Part shown: positions 23,648 through 35,254 of the stretch, piece after piece | Numbering within the stretch: position 1 is the first letter of the stretch | Layout of the letters: each line of letters begins with the position of its first letter | Notes under the pieces: model-generated | Told to the model about the DNA's origin: nothing | Seen by the model: the letters and a program-made list of their open reading frames with translations, nothing else | The model's database searches: none | Origin: Breviolum minutum Mf 1.05b.01 | Lineage: Eukaryota; Sar; Dinophyceae; Suessiales; Symbiodiniaceae | NCBI GenBank assembly: GCA_000507305.1 | Contig: DF239223.1 | Span: forward strand, 224,321 to 288,320 | Reading direction: 5' to 3' | DNA length: 64,000 nt | Made by a program: the position numbers and the translations under genes

Positions 23648-25310
23648 TCATTGCAGCCAAGAGGGCGACATGGTTTCCTTGAGGGTCTCGCATGTAGTTT
23701 CCCTTTGTTTTCTCTCCTGGTGCCTCACCTTCCACAATCTTTGCTTCTCTTGTGCCAAAACATCCACCCTTTCACACTTGCGCCTGCGAGGTCCAAGACA
23801 ACAAACTATGGCCTCCTACTCCTGTTTTGACTCATGGCCGTACCAAAAAAAAACATCAAAGGATGATAATGGATGATGCGTGACCTAGTGCTGTCACTGG
23901 CTCATTCCATCATGTCATTCTATGGCTCCTGAGCGCTTCTTCGATGGCTTCCCTCTCCGCTTCTTCTCTTCGGCGCTGGCGTTCAATGTCCATGGCGCGA
24001 CTGATATCTCGCAGTGAAGACAACCTTGGTCCATTGCAAAATTAGACCTGACGTTGATGACATTGCCTGATGCGAACGATCCCTAACGATACGAGTATGT
24101 TCATCTACGACAGATCAACCAATCAGAACAGCTTCGATGGAAAAGCAGGGAAAACCAATCTTTGCAATCTGGAACCCTCCAGCAGAACCTCCCACAAGCC
24201 CCGACAGATGGAGACATTTGCGAGCCTAATAATAGGGCAAAGGTAACAACATGTCACAAGGTGGACCAGTAACACTGCATTCATACCATCCACATTTGAC
24301 TGCATATTGTTATATATCGTTTCTCATACAGATTAACATTGGAAAGGACAGCTGTCCAAGCGTGCGGGAAAAAAGTTTTAAAAAAAAAAGGTCCAGCCGC
24401 CCAACCTCACAGGAAGGATGATCCTAAGGATGACTCGAAAAGTGATTGAAAGTACGAAGGCTTACGAAGTCACCGGATCCCAGGATACGACCCTTTCTTT
24501 AAGCTGGCAACTCGCGTTGAAATTCTCTTTGCTTCATTTGTTGCACTTTGCGCTCCTCTGCGCGTCTTTCCCTGGCCTCTTGGCGCTTGGCGAGGCATGC
24601 CACGCGCGCAGCCTCCTGTTGGTCCGCGGCAGCCTCTCTCATCTGGCGCTTCATCATGGCCTTGCACAAATAGAAACTGTGTATGCATGGTAAGCAACTA
24701 AGTGTTGAAATACAAATAGAGCCATGACTCAAATACTCAGCTGTGCGGTAAGCATGGCAAGCCCCTCCAGCTCTTTCATGCTCCCGCCTGCAGTGATCGT
24801 TTCGCGGAGTCCTCTTGTCGCAGTTGCTCCTCGGCTTGTAGCCTTTCACGGCGCTTCTCTTCGGTGCTACGGCGCTTCTCGTTCTCCTGATGACGCCAGA
24901 GCTCGAACTGCTGAAGTCTCTCGGCACCTTGGTTCTTTTTTGCTTTGGGTTCTCAAGGCTTCCATGCAGGAAATTACAAAATACTTAATACTTGGTACCT
25001 ATAGTATCCTACAGATTCATTCATCCTAATTCAGAGATTCAGAAAGCACCAAACAGAGACACACCAGTTTAAACAACAAATTAAAAGGTTCTTGGCTTTC
25101 TAATTGCTTGTCTTGTTGCAACTTTGTGCTTTCCTGCCACCTTCAGACTCCTTGCTACCATTGCTTCCCCAAGAGTTTTGTCGACAAATCGGTGCAGAAA
25201 ACCTCCTCACTTTGGGTGTGCTCCTTGGTGTGGCAGCCCTTGATGTGGCTGGTGTTGTAGCCCGTGATGTTGGGGGCATCACGGGAACCTCCTGCGTCCT
25301 CGCGGGCTAG
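23648..25310 (-). CDS. Coiled-coil protein, five exons seen
   Basis: Exons in order: about 25100-25310 (Pro/Thr/Ser-rich: TPRSTPKVRRFSAPICRQNS), about 24770-24950 (RLQQFELWRHQENEKRRSTE), about 24505-24690 (MMKRQMREAAADQQEAARVA), about 23935-24030 (SLRDISRAMDIERQRRREEA) and 23648 to about 23815 (ERVDVLAQEKQRLWKVRHQE, ending SPSWLQ and TGA). The middle exons form a long, highly charged Arg/Glu helix, typical of cytoskeletal, flagellar or basal-body proteins, but no specific family is evident. Exon edges are approximate. It is transcribed in the same direction as the sulfatase, upstream of it. Confidence 0.58.
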
Positions 25311-26001
25311 TGCAAGCTGCCGGCGAGAAGATGTCACACACGCGGATAGTCCGGAAAGAAAGGATGCCCAAAAACATGGAAAAAAAACGTGACCGTCAAA
25401 ATTGATCGTTTTGCGGTAAGATTGACAAGACCCAGAATTGAAACTGAAGTTGTGAAGTGCGGGTCGTCAAGGTGTGATTTCCTGACCTATCCTGATAGCT
25501 ACTTCCCCAAGTTCAGTCCTCCACTAGATCTCTGCATGGCTAGGAGCTGAAACATGCTGTGCGGCATGATTTGAACCAAGGAGGCTGTCAGGGACGGCTA
25601 TGCACTATGCATGCACTATCATGCACTGTTGCATCGATGGTTTCTTCAGGACCCAAATTGAGCGTGCCCAGCTACAACTATGGATTTACCATCTTCACCT
25701 AAATGTGGATGATTAGTTGCAGCGCTTGTTGTTCAAGTGCTTACAGAAGCAGAACCCGTACTTGATTAGGAAGAAAGGATTTCTGGAATCTGTGGTGATA
25801 CCATGTGATAAAATCTGAGTCAACAGTGACCAATATCCAGAGTGCTTAAACTAAAACGCTCTTCGCTCAAGGACTCAAGGGGGATTCGGGTCCAAATGGG
25901 CACAGGTGCGAAGACTGCAACATCCATGTCAAATACAACCAAAATCATCGAAAAAAGTATGTGACAATTTCTTTCATATGCAGACTGTTGGAGAATTGGC
26001 A

Positions 26002-26770
26002 TCATAAGTTTTGTTCTTCAAGAAGCCTCAAGCTGGATCCTTGTTCACGAAAATCTGATGTAGAAGATGCCGCCACACCACATAGCACCTCTGTCAACAT
26101 TGCAAGGATATTGTATGGGGATGCCGGGATGCCAGCACAACAAACCAAACCTCTGACATCTTGCAAAACCCCATCAGCATTCTTGCACCCCATACCCGCA
26201 AACGCCTCCCATGCCGTCTTGAGGGTCACTGGAACACTTGCAATAGCGCTCCCAGCGAAAACATCAGGCCGTGCCAAAGTGTGATGCAGGAAAGGTGTGG
26301 CATTGGCGATCGGGCCAGAGTCCAAAAGAATATCAGCGCCAGCTTCCCAATGAAAGATCAGTAGAGGTGGGAAGATTGAAGCTCCTCAAATGAACATCAT
26401 CTTCGATATCATCATGTGCAGAAGGCAAACATGTAATAAACACTATGAATATGTTGATTGCATGAGACATGTCCATCTACATATATGGGAGAATGCGTTT
26501 CTGGGGCAGATGACACGTTATTCGCCCATGGAAAAACAAGAGCATCGTCACCATCTGGGTTTAGACCTAGATCCATCATCAACAACTATAACAGGCGACC
26601 TACCTCACATGAATGAATTTGACGGATGGATGATAGCAACCGCGACATTTGGGAGAGTAAACAGAACGAAAGGACCCACTGCAGAGACTAATTCAGCATC
26701 ACTATCAGGAACACAACTCAATATTGCTGCAGCGGTGTAAGAGGCGCAAGCGAAACAACCTGGTGGGCTA
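26002..26770 (-). CDS. Two exons of an unnamed gene
   Basis: About 26605-26765 reads GCFACASYTAAAILSCVPDS and then FVLFTLPNVAVAIIHP. About 26002-26385 reads HWEAGADILLDSGPIANATP, LHHTLARPDVFAGSAIASVP and ends with a charged RLLEEQNL. The EAGAD-I spacing and helix pattern faintly recall divergent ankyrin repeats, not enough to name it. Both frames are clearly better than the alternatives. Confidence 0.45.
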
Positions 26771-27124
26771 AAGCTAGTTTTATTATGTTCCCTCATGCCT
26801 GGCAACGAAATCTCTAATTTACAGAACAGATTGAATACATATTTAATACATGTGCGCGTGTGTGTGATCCATTCATGTACATTAGTTACGTCGTTTGCGT
26901 CGTCTACGCTGCTTTCCAGCTTGAAGCACTCCTTCCGGGAGTGCCAAAAATCATCCAAGTCAAGTGTTCAATTCGTAAATGTCTGGGTTCATGGTATCGA
27001 GAGGCGAGAGGCTTTATGTATACCATCATGAAAAAGATACTGTACTAGTTCAATAGTTAAGTAAGAATAAACCGTTTACGATATGATGGGCTTGTAATAC
27101 ATCTTATCTTAATCTTATCTGCGT

Positions 27125-28245
27125 CAAAGTCTCCATCCATCTTGGCTGTTCCGTGGGAGCTCAGAGCCTGCAGAATTTGCGAAGCAATGGGTTTTCACGT
27201 CTAAGTGTCTCTGCCCTATATACAAATCATATACACCTATATAATAAATATCAGAATGCATGAGCACAACTTCACTCATGGAAAAGTATCCCATCAATGG
27301 AATCCTTAAAACATCTTCAAACATCTATCTACATTTCCACATTTCCATAACCACGCTCTCCAAGATGGTTCGAAGACATCCCGTGACATCTTTTAAAGTA
27401 TCTTGTGTCATTTGAAGTTCGTTCTTTCCACACAACAACTCTACTAGTAGTATCTTGGGATCTTTTTTTTTTGAAACGGATTCCTCATCCCATACCCCGC
27501 CATACAGGAAAAACACCTCTCGACTCTCTGCAGGAAAACATTTGCCCATCATCATGGCGAAGGCATCGCTCCCCAATTGGCTCAGCATATCAGAGCCCAC
27601 ACCCTCAGAGCGGCGTCGACAATTCCATATGGATTGGCCTTGGTGGGCTGGGTCCCCTGAAAATGGCAACCAGTTGGAAGTTGGAAGATGCCGCCCTTCC
27701 TTTTTGGGAACCTATTATTCCAGGAGCTTTTTTGCCCAGCCATGTGAGGAAGAATGGATATGTTGATATTTCTGGTGCAAAATCTAACTTATGATGACTG
27801 ATGTTGAGGCATCCCCATACATTAACCACAGGTTTCTCTGGTAGCATCCATCCAATGCTACCGGGGAATCCCAACCAGCGATTCCCAAGTGCTGGCAGAG
27901 CCAAGCCGCCGCAGTAGATGGCCAACGCGAGTTTGAAAACCCATGGCATGCGCCAGGGAATTGCTGCAACTTTCCCAAGCTGCCGCAAGCATGGGGAAAG
28001 AAGCACAAGTAATGATATCAATAGCGCCAAGCTCATGACCACGTAGTGCAGCCAGGGACGCACCATTCGAAATACCTGGATGTTTTAGAACATGAGAATG
28101 ACTTTGCCAAAGATGGTCTAGTTTGATCTAGCTTGCAGGCAAAAACTTGCTCGCAGTCATCTACAGTAAATGACTGCGCAGCTGCTGACTTCATTGATTC
28201 TATCATGGCATGCTTCTTTCCTCCCAGCATCCTCCGAGCAGTGAA
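27125..28245 (-). CDS. Membrane protein, several probable exons
   Basis: In transcription order: about 28105-28235 (MIESMKSAAAQSFTVDDCEQ), about 27835-28066 (two hydrophobic segments: VVMSLALLISLLVLLSPC and VFKLALAIYCGGLALPALGN), about 27600-27660 after a TTTTCAG acceptor (TQPTKANPYGIVDAALRV), about 27500-27620, about 27325-27450 (NELQMTQDTLKDVTGCLRTI) and about 27125-27190 (ILQALSSHGTAKMDGDFD). Probably two or more membrane passes. Neighbouring pieces at 27.6 kb are open in overlapping frames, so the exon model is provisional. Function unknown. Confidence 0.4.
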
Positions 28246-28419
28246 GAACTTCAGAAGTTGTGTGCAAGTCTCCTTTAATCAGATGTTTCATTTCCCAAGA
28301 TGTGGAACAAAAAGGATCTAAAAGTGCAATGTTGCATTATGCCGGCGGCCTGCGCCGATAAACCGCTAAACAGGCACGGTCCTGTGCGCCTGGGGGTGGC
28401 CATATCGATTTATCTTGGT

Positions 28420-28690
28420 TTATCCGTTTTCTGTGCAGGCCGGAATCTTGCAGTGGCTACACAATGTAAAATCGCAGGTTGTCCACGACCAATCCGACAA
28501 GAAGTCTCCATTCAGCAAGGGCACATATCCGCACTCCGTTATTGCGAAGAGCACCAAAGGCAAAGACACGCGAGCACCCCCCGCGCCCACAGTTAACGCC
28601 AAATCTGCAATGGAAAGACAACCCAACAAGAGTGCCACTGCAACATGGACCAACCTCAGAACAGGATGGTGAAAGCCTCTGAAAGGATCC
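28420..28690 (-). CDS. Exon open in several frames, strand uncertain
   Basis: The minus frame gives a hydrophobic segment (VHVAVALLLGCLSIADLALT), but two plus frames are open as well, one with AKSTKGKDTRAPPAPTVNAK and another with a C-x4-C-containing, histidine-ending stretch. All neighbouring supported exons are minus, which tips me to minus. Treat as unresolved. Confidence 0.25.
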
Positions 28691-29009
28691 CAAGACACCT
28701 CAAGAATCTACAAGGCTCACTACAAAACACAGTCGTTCCATCAGTCTTTTCGAATGATCAGATCCACACCCCAACATGGCTCCATGCTGAGGTCGTGGCT
28801 TTGAAGTTCTCGCCCTTGGCTGAGGTCGTGTATAAAGTTAGGGTGAGAGCGTAAAGGCTGGATGACGCTGGCATTATATCCCCCGCAAATGGATAAAATG
28901 GGGAAAAATATTATGTAATTATGAATTAAGTGTTAACTCTGTGATTCGCATCCGAAATCCTTCCAAGTATCTGGGATCAACCGTAGATCAACTAGTAAGT
29001 CTCGTCTCT

Positions 29010-29225
29010 AACATCAGTCAAGCATCCCACATGTGTGGAAAATCCATTGGACTCCAAAGTCGATCGCTAGCAATGCCAAAGCCAGGGACCAAAGCGCCTC
29101 CTTTGGAGCAACTCTTGGAAGGTATGCTGGCATTCCATGATGAATGCCAGGGCATGAACTTGGAAACATGCAAAAACAAAGTTTCAGGCAAGTGTGTAAA
29201 AATTGGAGATAGCATGAGATAGCTG
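29010..29225 (+). CDS. Possible plus-strand exon
   Basis: The plus frame reads APPLEQLLEGMLAFHDECQG, then NLETCKNKVSGKCVKIGD, ending at TAG 29220. Four cysteines lie in the last 30 residues. The minus alternative is less protein-like. No partner exon was found. Confidence 0.28.
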
Positions 29226-29354
29226 TATTATTGCTGTATTATCATCATTTTATCACTTCGGTAAATCATCTGCACCTGTCCCCTTCGCCAAATCCAGTGT
29301 GAAACAAATAGAGAGCAAAAACAACTGAGCTCGGTTCGTTGCGTGTGTCAGCGC

Positions 29355-30990
29355 CCCCTGCCAAGGTAGTTTTTCTTGATTCAGCTGCTGACAGCTGGGT
29401 ATTTACATTGACGGGTGCGGCTCCGCTTCCCGCCTTCATCAAAAAGGGAGAAGCCTGTGGCAGTCACCCACCAGTAGCCATAACCATCCTAAGTGCATTT
29501 TCCAGCCCTTTACTGCAACCCGCAAAGGAATCCTCCAGCCGATCTTCATAGTAATTAATCATAAAGTTTGAATCGAAGCAGTATAAAGCATATATATATA
29601 TACATATACACAGAAGTGAATGTCACACCATCAACTGCGCCATCTCTTTTTTTCTTAGCCTTGATGATGACGCTACATGACACTTCACGTGCAGCCATTG
29701 AACTTTCTACCCATTTCAGCATTAGTAGCCACCCCCCGCTATTCACCCTAAGCAGTTCCATCCAGTGATGTGAGGGGAGTGGCATCCCTTCCAAAAAAAT
29801 GCCAAGCTTCATGCAAATATTTTCCCCACCAGAACTTGCCCACTTCACTCACTCGAACCTTGGAAGGAGTGTGAGGAAAGGCACCAACCCACAGCAACGG
29901 GTCATTCAACTGGGGGGATCATCGTTGTAGGTGGATTGACATGGATTTTTTCCACTGCCGGGTCCATGGAATGCGCCCAAGAAGCAGTGAGGGCAATGAT
30001 TGCCTGAACCGATCTGCGGAACTTGACCTTTTTTTTCCAGGCACCAAAACACCGATGAAGATTGAGTTGGAAAACGGATACCACCAGCATCCAATAGTGC
30101 CAATAGTTACTTCATACAGAAGGAATGGTAAATAAACTAGACGATCACATCTATCCAAGATACACATTTCATTTCTCTCTCTGCGGCACTGGATCAATTT
30201 TGAGTTTATACTGTACATGTTGCACATTCATCTTGCCACGTGAATAAATAATATTCACATAAAAAATATAATATCTACATGTATGTATGATCTGTGTTCA
30301 TGACATTGCCCCCAAGTGCCTCTTCAAGTTCCATGATCCGCTTCTGCCACTTTGTAAGTCGTCCAGAGCCAAGGCTCAGATAGAGTGAGATGCGGTGGAC
30401 AGTCAAGATGATGGATGAACCAAGGCTGCAAGCAACACATCGGCCAAATTCATATCTCTCCCAACATTCAAGTGGACCACTAAAGGTCCATAGCACTGCA
30501 AATAAGCAAACACCTAATCCGAAATCAATTTTTCGGCTTTCAAATGCGAAATGCGGAAAGACTGGCGAAGAGGTGACAGGAAGTATTTAGTAGAGGAAGC
30601 AGGAACTGGGACCCTTCAACACCCCTTCCCAGTTCATGCCTGCATGTCTGTCATAGGAGCGCATCTAGGGCACAATCAAAAAAACACAGACATTTCCCCC
30701 CCCAAAAAAAAACGCTGATTTACCATAAAATCCCTCGATTCAGATAATTCTCCACACAAAACTTGCCCAGGCAATGCTTAACAACTCTTGGAATCCATCA
30801 AAGTTCCACTATTCTGATCTATTTTGTGATATCAGAACTCAGTCCTCGGCCTTTGTGGAGATAATCCATGACAGTCATGGAGCAGTTGCTGTATGTTGCT
30901 GTGAGAGCTAAGATTTCTTCAGTGGCTACACTTCCATATAGCAGCCATAGCGGGCTGCGACGTTGGTGTCTGCTGTGGCCTGCTGACATA
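29355..30990 (-). CDS. Run of exons of an unnamed gene
   Basis: In transcription order: about 30830-30985 (RRSPLWLLYGSVATEEILAL), about 30285-30490 (hydrophobic VACSLGSSIILTVHRISLYL, then KWQKRIMELEEALGGNV), about 29895-30055 (VKFRRSVQAIIALTASWAHS), about 29690-29840 (SSMAAREVSCSVIIKAKKKR) and 29355-29550 (YEDRLEDSFAGCSKGLENAL). The last piece carries an in-frame TGA. The pieces read well individually, but their junctions and membership in one gene were not established. Family unknown. Confidence 0.38.
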
Positions 30991-32019
30991 TTGACATTAA
31001 ACACTTACAAGTACAAACCAAACTGGCAGGATGTCATGAGACCATCTTTGCTGGCTTGTGACCTGTCTTGTTATTTTTTGCGTGTCTGCCACGGTGTTGC
31101 TGCCGGGATTGGATCGATAGTATCGACGGTAAGTCCCCTGAATCCAATGTTTCGGTGTCGTCCTTGAATACTCATACTTTGACAAGGGTCGTCAGTCGTC
31201 AATCTGAAATCTGATACAAATACATACAAATACAGGGCTACAGGATGCTACGGGCTACATTCCATGTTCGAGACATATTGAAGCTGTCCATATGACAGTA
31301 TGTCACTCTCTAATATCATGCTTTTGGAAGACCACGAGAGCCATGCAAGCGAGCTACTCACAAGGGCTCACATGCATAAAATCACACAACACAAATCCAT
31401 ACAAATCCCCAAAACATCCCAAAACAACCGAAAAGAAGTGCTCTTCTTTCACTAACATGCACGATTGGCCTGCCCTAATTTGGCAGCGCCCGAGAAAGGC
31501 CACACCCAGCTGGACAGAGAACCGGGAATGTCCACGACTCAAGGTCATGCTCATCATTGAAACAAACAATGACACATCAGGACAACTATCCATATACACG
31601 TACACACAGATTCAAATGGTAGTATCTACGCTAGTAAACACTTCGTATGTAAAAGTGAAAAACCAGGGTAATATGACAATGACTTTTGTGGCAAGGTTGG
31701 AGTCAATGGACGATCTAGAATCTAGAATCATCCTGTGAATGCATCAAGTCTCCGAGTCAAGTTGGTTACTTTGTCTTCAACTTGATGAGCACAACAACCA
31801 GATTGACATGCATTGATCAGGGAAGAAACCGCCCATGCCATATCTGTGCAAGTTGCTTTGGTCATAGAAAGTAAACGATGGCGGCTTCAAACTGCTACGG
31901 ATCTGTACATCGTTTGCACCATCGTGCCCGCTTTGCACTATGCTGCTTGTCTAATCAAGTTGAAGATGGATTTGTCGACATGGCCTGACAGCGAAGCAAG
32001 CAGAAAGTTGATCATTGAG

Positions 32020-32912
32020 AGATCCTTCGGTCACTTCGGTCCTCCATAATGAAAAACTCCCTGGCCTGAAGGGTCTTCATAGCTCCGGACAATGACGACA
32101 TAAAGCTTTCACAATGTCCTTGGTTCAAGGCTAAGATCAAAGGCGTGCTCTCAGCTTGCTCCGGGAAGCTCCAATGCAAGTGGCACGAACAAGGCACACC
32201 CAAATCCTTGAACAGGTAGCTAGGTATTTCGTGGATAGAAGTATGACTTGGTTGCGATACCAAGGTTCTGTGAAATGTCCCCGCTCTTCCAAGTGTTCAC
32301 CTGAGGGTGACCAAATTGAAATGTTTGGGTGAGTTGAGAAACCCAACATGACTCCTATATGAAACCTCTAAGCCAAAATCCTTCAGAATTCACATGTTGG
32401 CTGCCTGGCTGACATCCTACCAGGCAGGAATTCAGCATCTCCTGGCATTCAACGGCCGAGTTTTTTTTGAATAAAAAATCATAAAAAATCATTGGAGAAT
32501 CGAATTGATTGACGTCCACTTTGACCGCAACGACAACGTAGCGACAACGTTCAAGCTCTCTATGCACCATTCCACGGGTAAGATCTCATGCATTCTCATG
32601 TTGCATGCTGCCATCCGTACTGCACAAGTTGAGCAAATCATGCTCTGGGGCAAGCCTTCGCATCCTTTTGCGCACACGGAACAGCACAAGCCGTAAAGCC
32701 AATTCCTTCTACTGTGTGAAACCAAAGCGTGCATCAGGCGTGTGCAATCTCTCTGGTATCTTAGAACCTTCTTTTGCCTGCTTGAAACCATTCCTGGAAC
32801 CATTACAAAACTCCAAGAAATTGCACACTTTCAGGCATGCAAATCGTTTGCTGCCAACTAGTGGCCCTAAGCTACTCGCAACCATGACTTCATCAACTGG
32901 CATTGCCCACAT
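32020..32912 (-). CDS. Probable exons directly downstream of IFT70
   Basis: The ATG at 32912 lies one base after the IFT70 stop and opens a frame beginning MWAMPVDEVMVASSLGPLVG. About 32590-32695, after a CACAGTAG acceptor, reads ALRLVLFRVRKRMRRLAPEH. About 32025-32215 reads ESTPLILALNQGHCESFMSS, a little like an ankyrin helix pair. No family call; the start at 32912 is only a candidate. Part of 32.5-32.7 kb is also open in another minus frame. Confidence 0.32.
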
Positions 32913-32913
32913 C

Positions 32914-34857
32914 TTAGTCCCTCAACTTCAGGAAGAAACGTTTTATCATCCTGGCCTCCTGGGAAACGGTGCGTTTGCTTGCAGCATCTTCACTGGCAGC
33001 CTCCACAACGTTGATGGATGTCCCGATGTTCTTGCCCACTTGGTCTGCAGAATCAAGGAATGCAATGATATCATCAAAGACTTCGTCATTGAGTACCACC
33101 ATGTTCTTAGCTAGTGTCTCAGCAAGTGCCAGCATACACCTCTTGGCATAGTACCAAGTATCAACACCGATCTTCTTGTCATATGGCTCCAGGGACTTGA
33201 TAATTCTACTAATTCCAAATTCAAAGTTGCCTTTCGTGCAATACAAAGTTCCAATGACAAGATTGATGATGCAAAGATGATAGACTGGCTTCGTTGGATC
33301 TTTCACCTTCTCCTCTTCCCTTTCAACCAAGCGCATAAGCTCTTCTGCTTCCTCATTGGCAGAAGTCATGACATAGGCGACACAAAGGTTCGCCAGGATG
33401 ATAGCAGTAACATTGAGTAGGTCATCATTGTGCTTTCGGACAAAAGGTTCATAGTAGCGGATGCACTCCTTGAATTTCTCCTGCATAAAGAAGATGTGAG
33501 CAACATTCAGCTTCCATGACTCATCTTCACTGCAAAACTCAGCAGATTGCCTAAAGATCTTTTCCACCATGGAGTAGTTCTCCAGCTCCCAATAGATCTT
33601 TGCTTGACCCATAAGCACTGGGATGTACTTGGCCAAAGCTTCATCAAACTCAGAGAGGTATTTCTTCACCAAACCTTGGTCACGCTGCCTGCGTGCATCC
33701 TGGATGTTCTTGGTGCCTTTTCGCAACATCTCTACATGTTTGGCTGAGAGCTCATCGAAGCGCCTATAGGCTTCCTCAGGCGAAGATTGGCCCAAGATGA
33801 GAGCATCCAGAAATTCATAGTCCTCCGGCTTCATGTTCTTGTAAGTTAGCTCAGCATTCTCTGCCAAGATATCCGCGGCAAGGTCATAGTAACTGTACTT
33901 GCAATAGAGTAGGAGCAAGTTCACAAATGTCTCTGGTGGGGACGGCTGCTGGTTCAACAGGAAGTTGAGCTTTCTAAAGCCTTCTGTGGGCTTTTCGTCC
34001 ATCTCAATGAGCGCCTGGTTATGCAATGTCACAGGGTCCAACTCTGATTCATCCCGTGGGGGCATGTCAGCCAGGGCATCCTTAGCAGCCTCCATGTTCT
34101 TAGTCATATACTCAATGGCAGACTTCAGATTGAAGGCTTCAATCAAAGCGGTCTCCCGCAAAACAGAGGTGTTTCCCACGCTCCTTGCCTTCAAATCACC
34201 CTCTGACAAAGCTCCCACACTCAGCTCTGGATGGTCACGAACTCCACGCTCAATGATCTCAGCAATGTGCTTCAAGGCTGGCCCATATTGTTTCGAACTG
34301 TAGTAGCACAAGGCAATGTTGTAGGCGAGGCTGGCCTGGTAGCCAGTAGTCGTAGTGGCATCGTTGAAAAGCTTCATCGCTTCAGTGTACCTCTTCTCCT
34401 TCCACAGAAGTGCACCTTCGAATACTTGCCTCTCCTCAGAATCTGGGTGGCATTGATCCAGAATACTTCGAGCAAGTTGAGTCTCTTCTTGCTCATAGGA
34501 AATAGTTGCTTGAAGCATTAGCACTCTTTCCGTGTACTCGGGACTTTCCACAGCAGTGCAAGCCTGAGAAGCCTCTTCATACAAACCTGCCTTGATCAAG
34601 CTTTGGACATGATAGATCTTGTATTCATCTACATCTGGCACCACCTGCACCAACTGGCCGTAAGCATCCGCCGCACTGGCAAAGTCTTGCATGTGGTAGT
34701 AGCAATAGCCCAGCAAAGACAAGGCACAGCGGCTTTCAGGAAAGAATTGAAGCTGCTGATTCAGGATCTTCACCGCCTTGTCGTATTTCTGTTCCATGAT
34801 GTGGGAGTAGATAGTTTTGGTCATCTCTCCTTCCTTGATTTGAACTCGGCCCATCAT
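32914..34857 (-). CDS. IFT70: Intraflagellar transport protein 70 (TTC30/DYF-1)
   Basis: Complete 647-codon frame without introns, close to the usual family length. It is a tetratricopeptide-repeat protein of the IFT-B core complex, needed for train assembly and tubulin/axoneme handling in the flagellum. Family features seen: N-terminal SRCALSLLGYCYYHMQDFAS and KIYHVQSLIKAGLYEEASQA, TPR-type ASLAYNIALCYYSSKQYGPA, the central VTLHNQALIEMDEKPTEGFR and FVNLLLLYCKYSYYDLAADI, and the C-terminal DTWYYAKRCMLALAETLAKN. The start fits the family because only about ten residues precede the first conserved helix; the second Met or Met12 are alternatives. No signal or membrane segment. An unbroken frame among genes with 40-200 base exons is odd and suggests return of an mRNA copy to the genome. 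The stop is TAA. Confidence 0.97.
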   Translation of the reverse strand: MMGRVQIKEGEMTKTIYSHIMEQKYDKAVKILNQQLQFFPESRCALSLLGYCYYHMQDFASAADAYGQLVQVVPDVDEYKIYHVQSLIKAGLYEEASQACTAVESPEYTERVLMLQATISYEQEETQLARSILDQCHPDSEERQVFEGALLWKEKRYTEAMKLFNDATTTTGYQASLAYNIALCYYSSKQYGPALKHIAEIIERGVRDHPELSVGALSEGDLKARSVGNTSVLRETALIEAFNLKSAIEYMTKNMEAAKDALADMPPRDESELDPVTLHNQALIEMDEKPTEGFRKLNFLLNQQPSPPETFVNLLLLYCKYSYYDLAADILAENAELTYKNMKPEDYEFLDALILGQSSPEEAYRRFDELSAKHVEMLRKGTKNIQDARRQRDQGLVKKYLSEFDEALAKYIPVLMGQAKIYWELENYSMVEKIFRQSAEFCSEDESWKLNVAHIFFMQEKFKECIRYYEPFVRKHNDDLLNVTAIILANLCVAYVMTSANEEAEELMRLVEREEEKVKDPTKPVYHLCIINLVIGTLYCTKGNFEFGISRIIKSLEPYDKKIGVDTWYYAKRCMLALAETLAKNMVVLNDEVFDDIIAFLDSADQVGKNIGTSINVVEAASEDAASKRTVSQEARMIKRFFLKLRD

Positions 34858-34925
34858 GGTTGCAAAGGATTCCGGGTGAGACTTTTGCCCGCCGGGTGGA
34901 AGTTTTTGTCTGCCGGACTGTGATT

Positions 34926-35081
34926 TTAGACATGATGTACCGATAGACCTGCTTGGTTGTATCTTTTCTTTTCTCCTACTGACATTGAAGTTGGTTGGCC
35001 TCGTGTCTCAGACGTGTCTTTGATAGCTCGAAGAAATTGATGAGGCCGAAGTAGCTGCAGGACATCAGGCTCTGTTGTCAT
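34926..35081 (-). CDS. 52-codon-scale ORF just upstream of IFT70
   Basis: ATG at 35081 opens a frame beginning MTTEPDVLQLLRPHQFLRAI and ends TAA near 34926, about 70 bases before the IFT70 start. It may be a leader ORF, a small exon, or chance. It is not part of the conserved IFT70 protein. Confidence 0.22.
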   Translation of the reverse strand: MTTEPDVLQLLRPHQFLRAIKDTSETRGQPTSMSVGEKKRYNQAGLSVHHV

Positions 35082-35254
35082 CTTTTGTCACAACACAACG
35101 AGAAGATATTAGACAGCACAGTCAACATCAAGATCATGGAAAAATTCTGCAATTCATTGGGGGTGTAATTTGCACCCTGGCCTGTCCCAAAAGAGGAGGC
35201 AAATAGGAGGTCCCTACTACACCAAATGATGATAATGATGCATTTTTGGGACTG

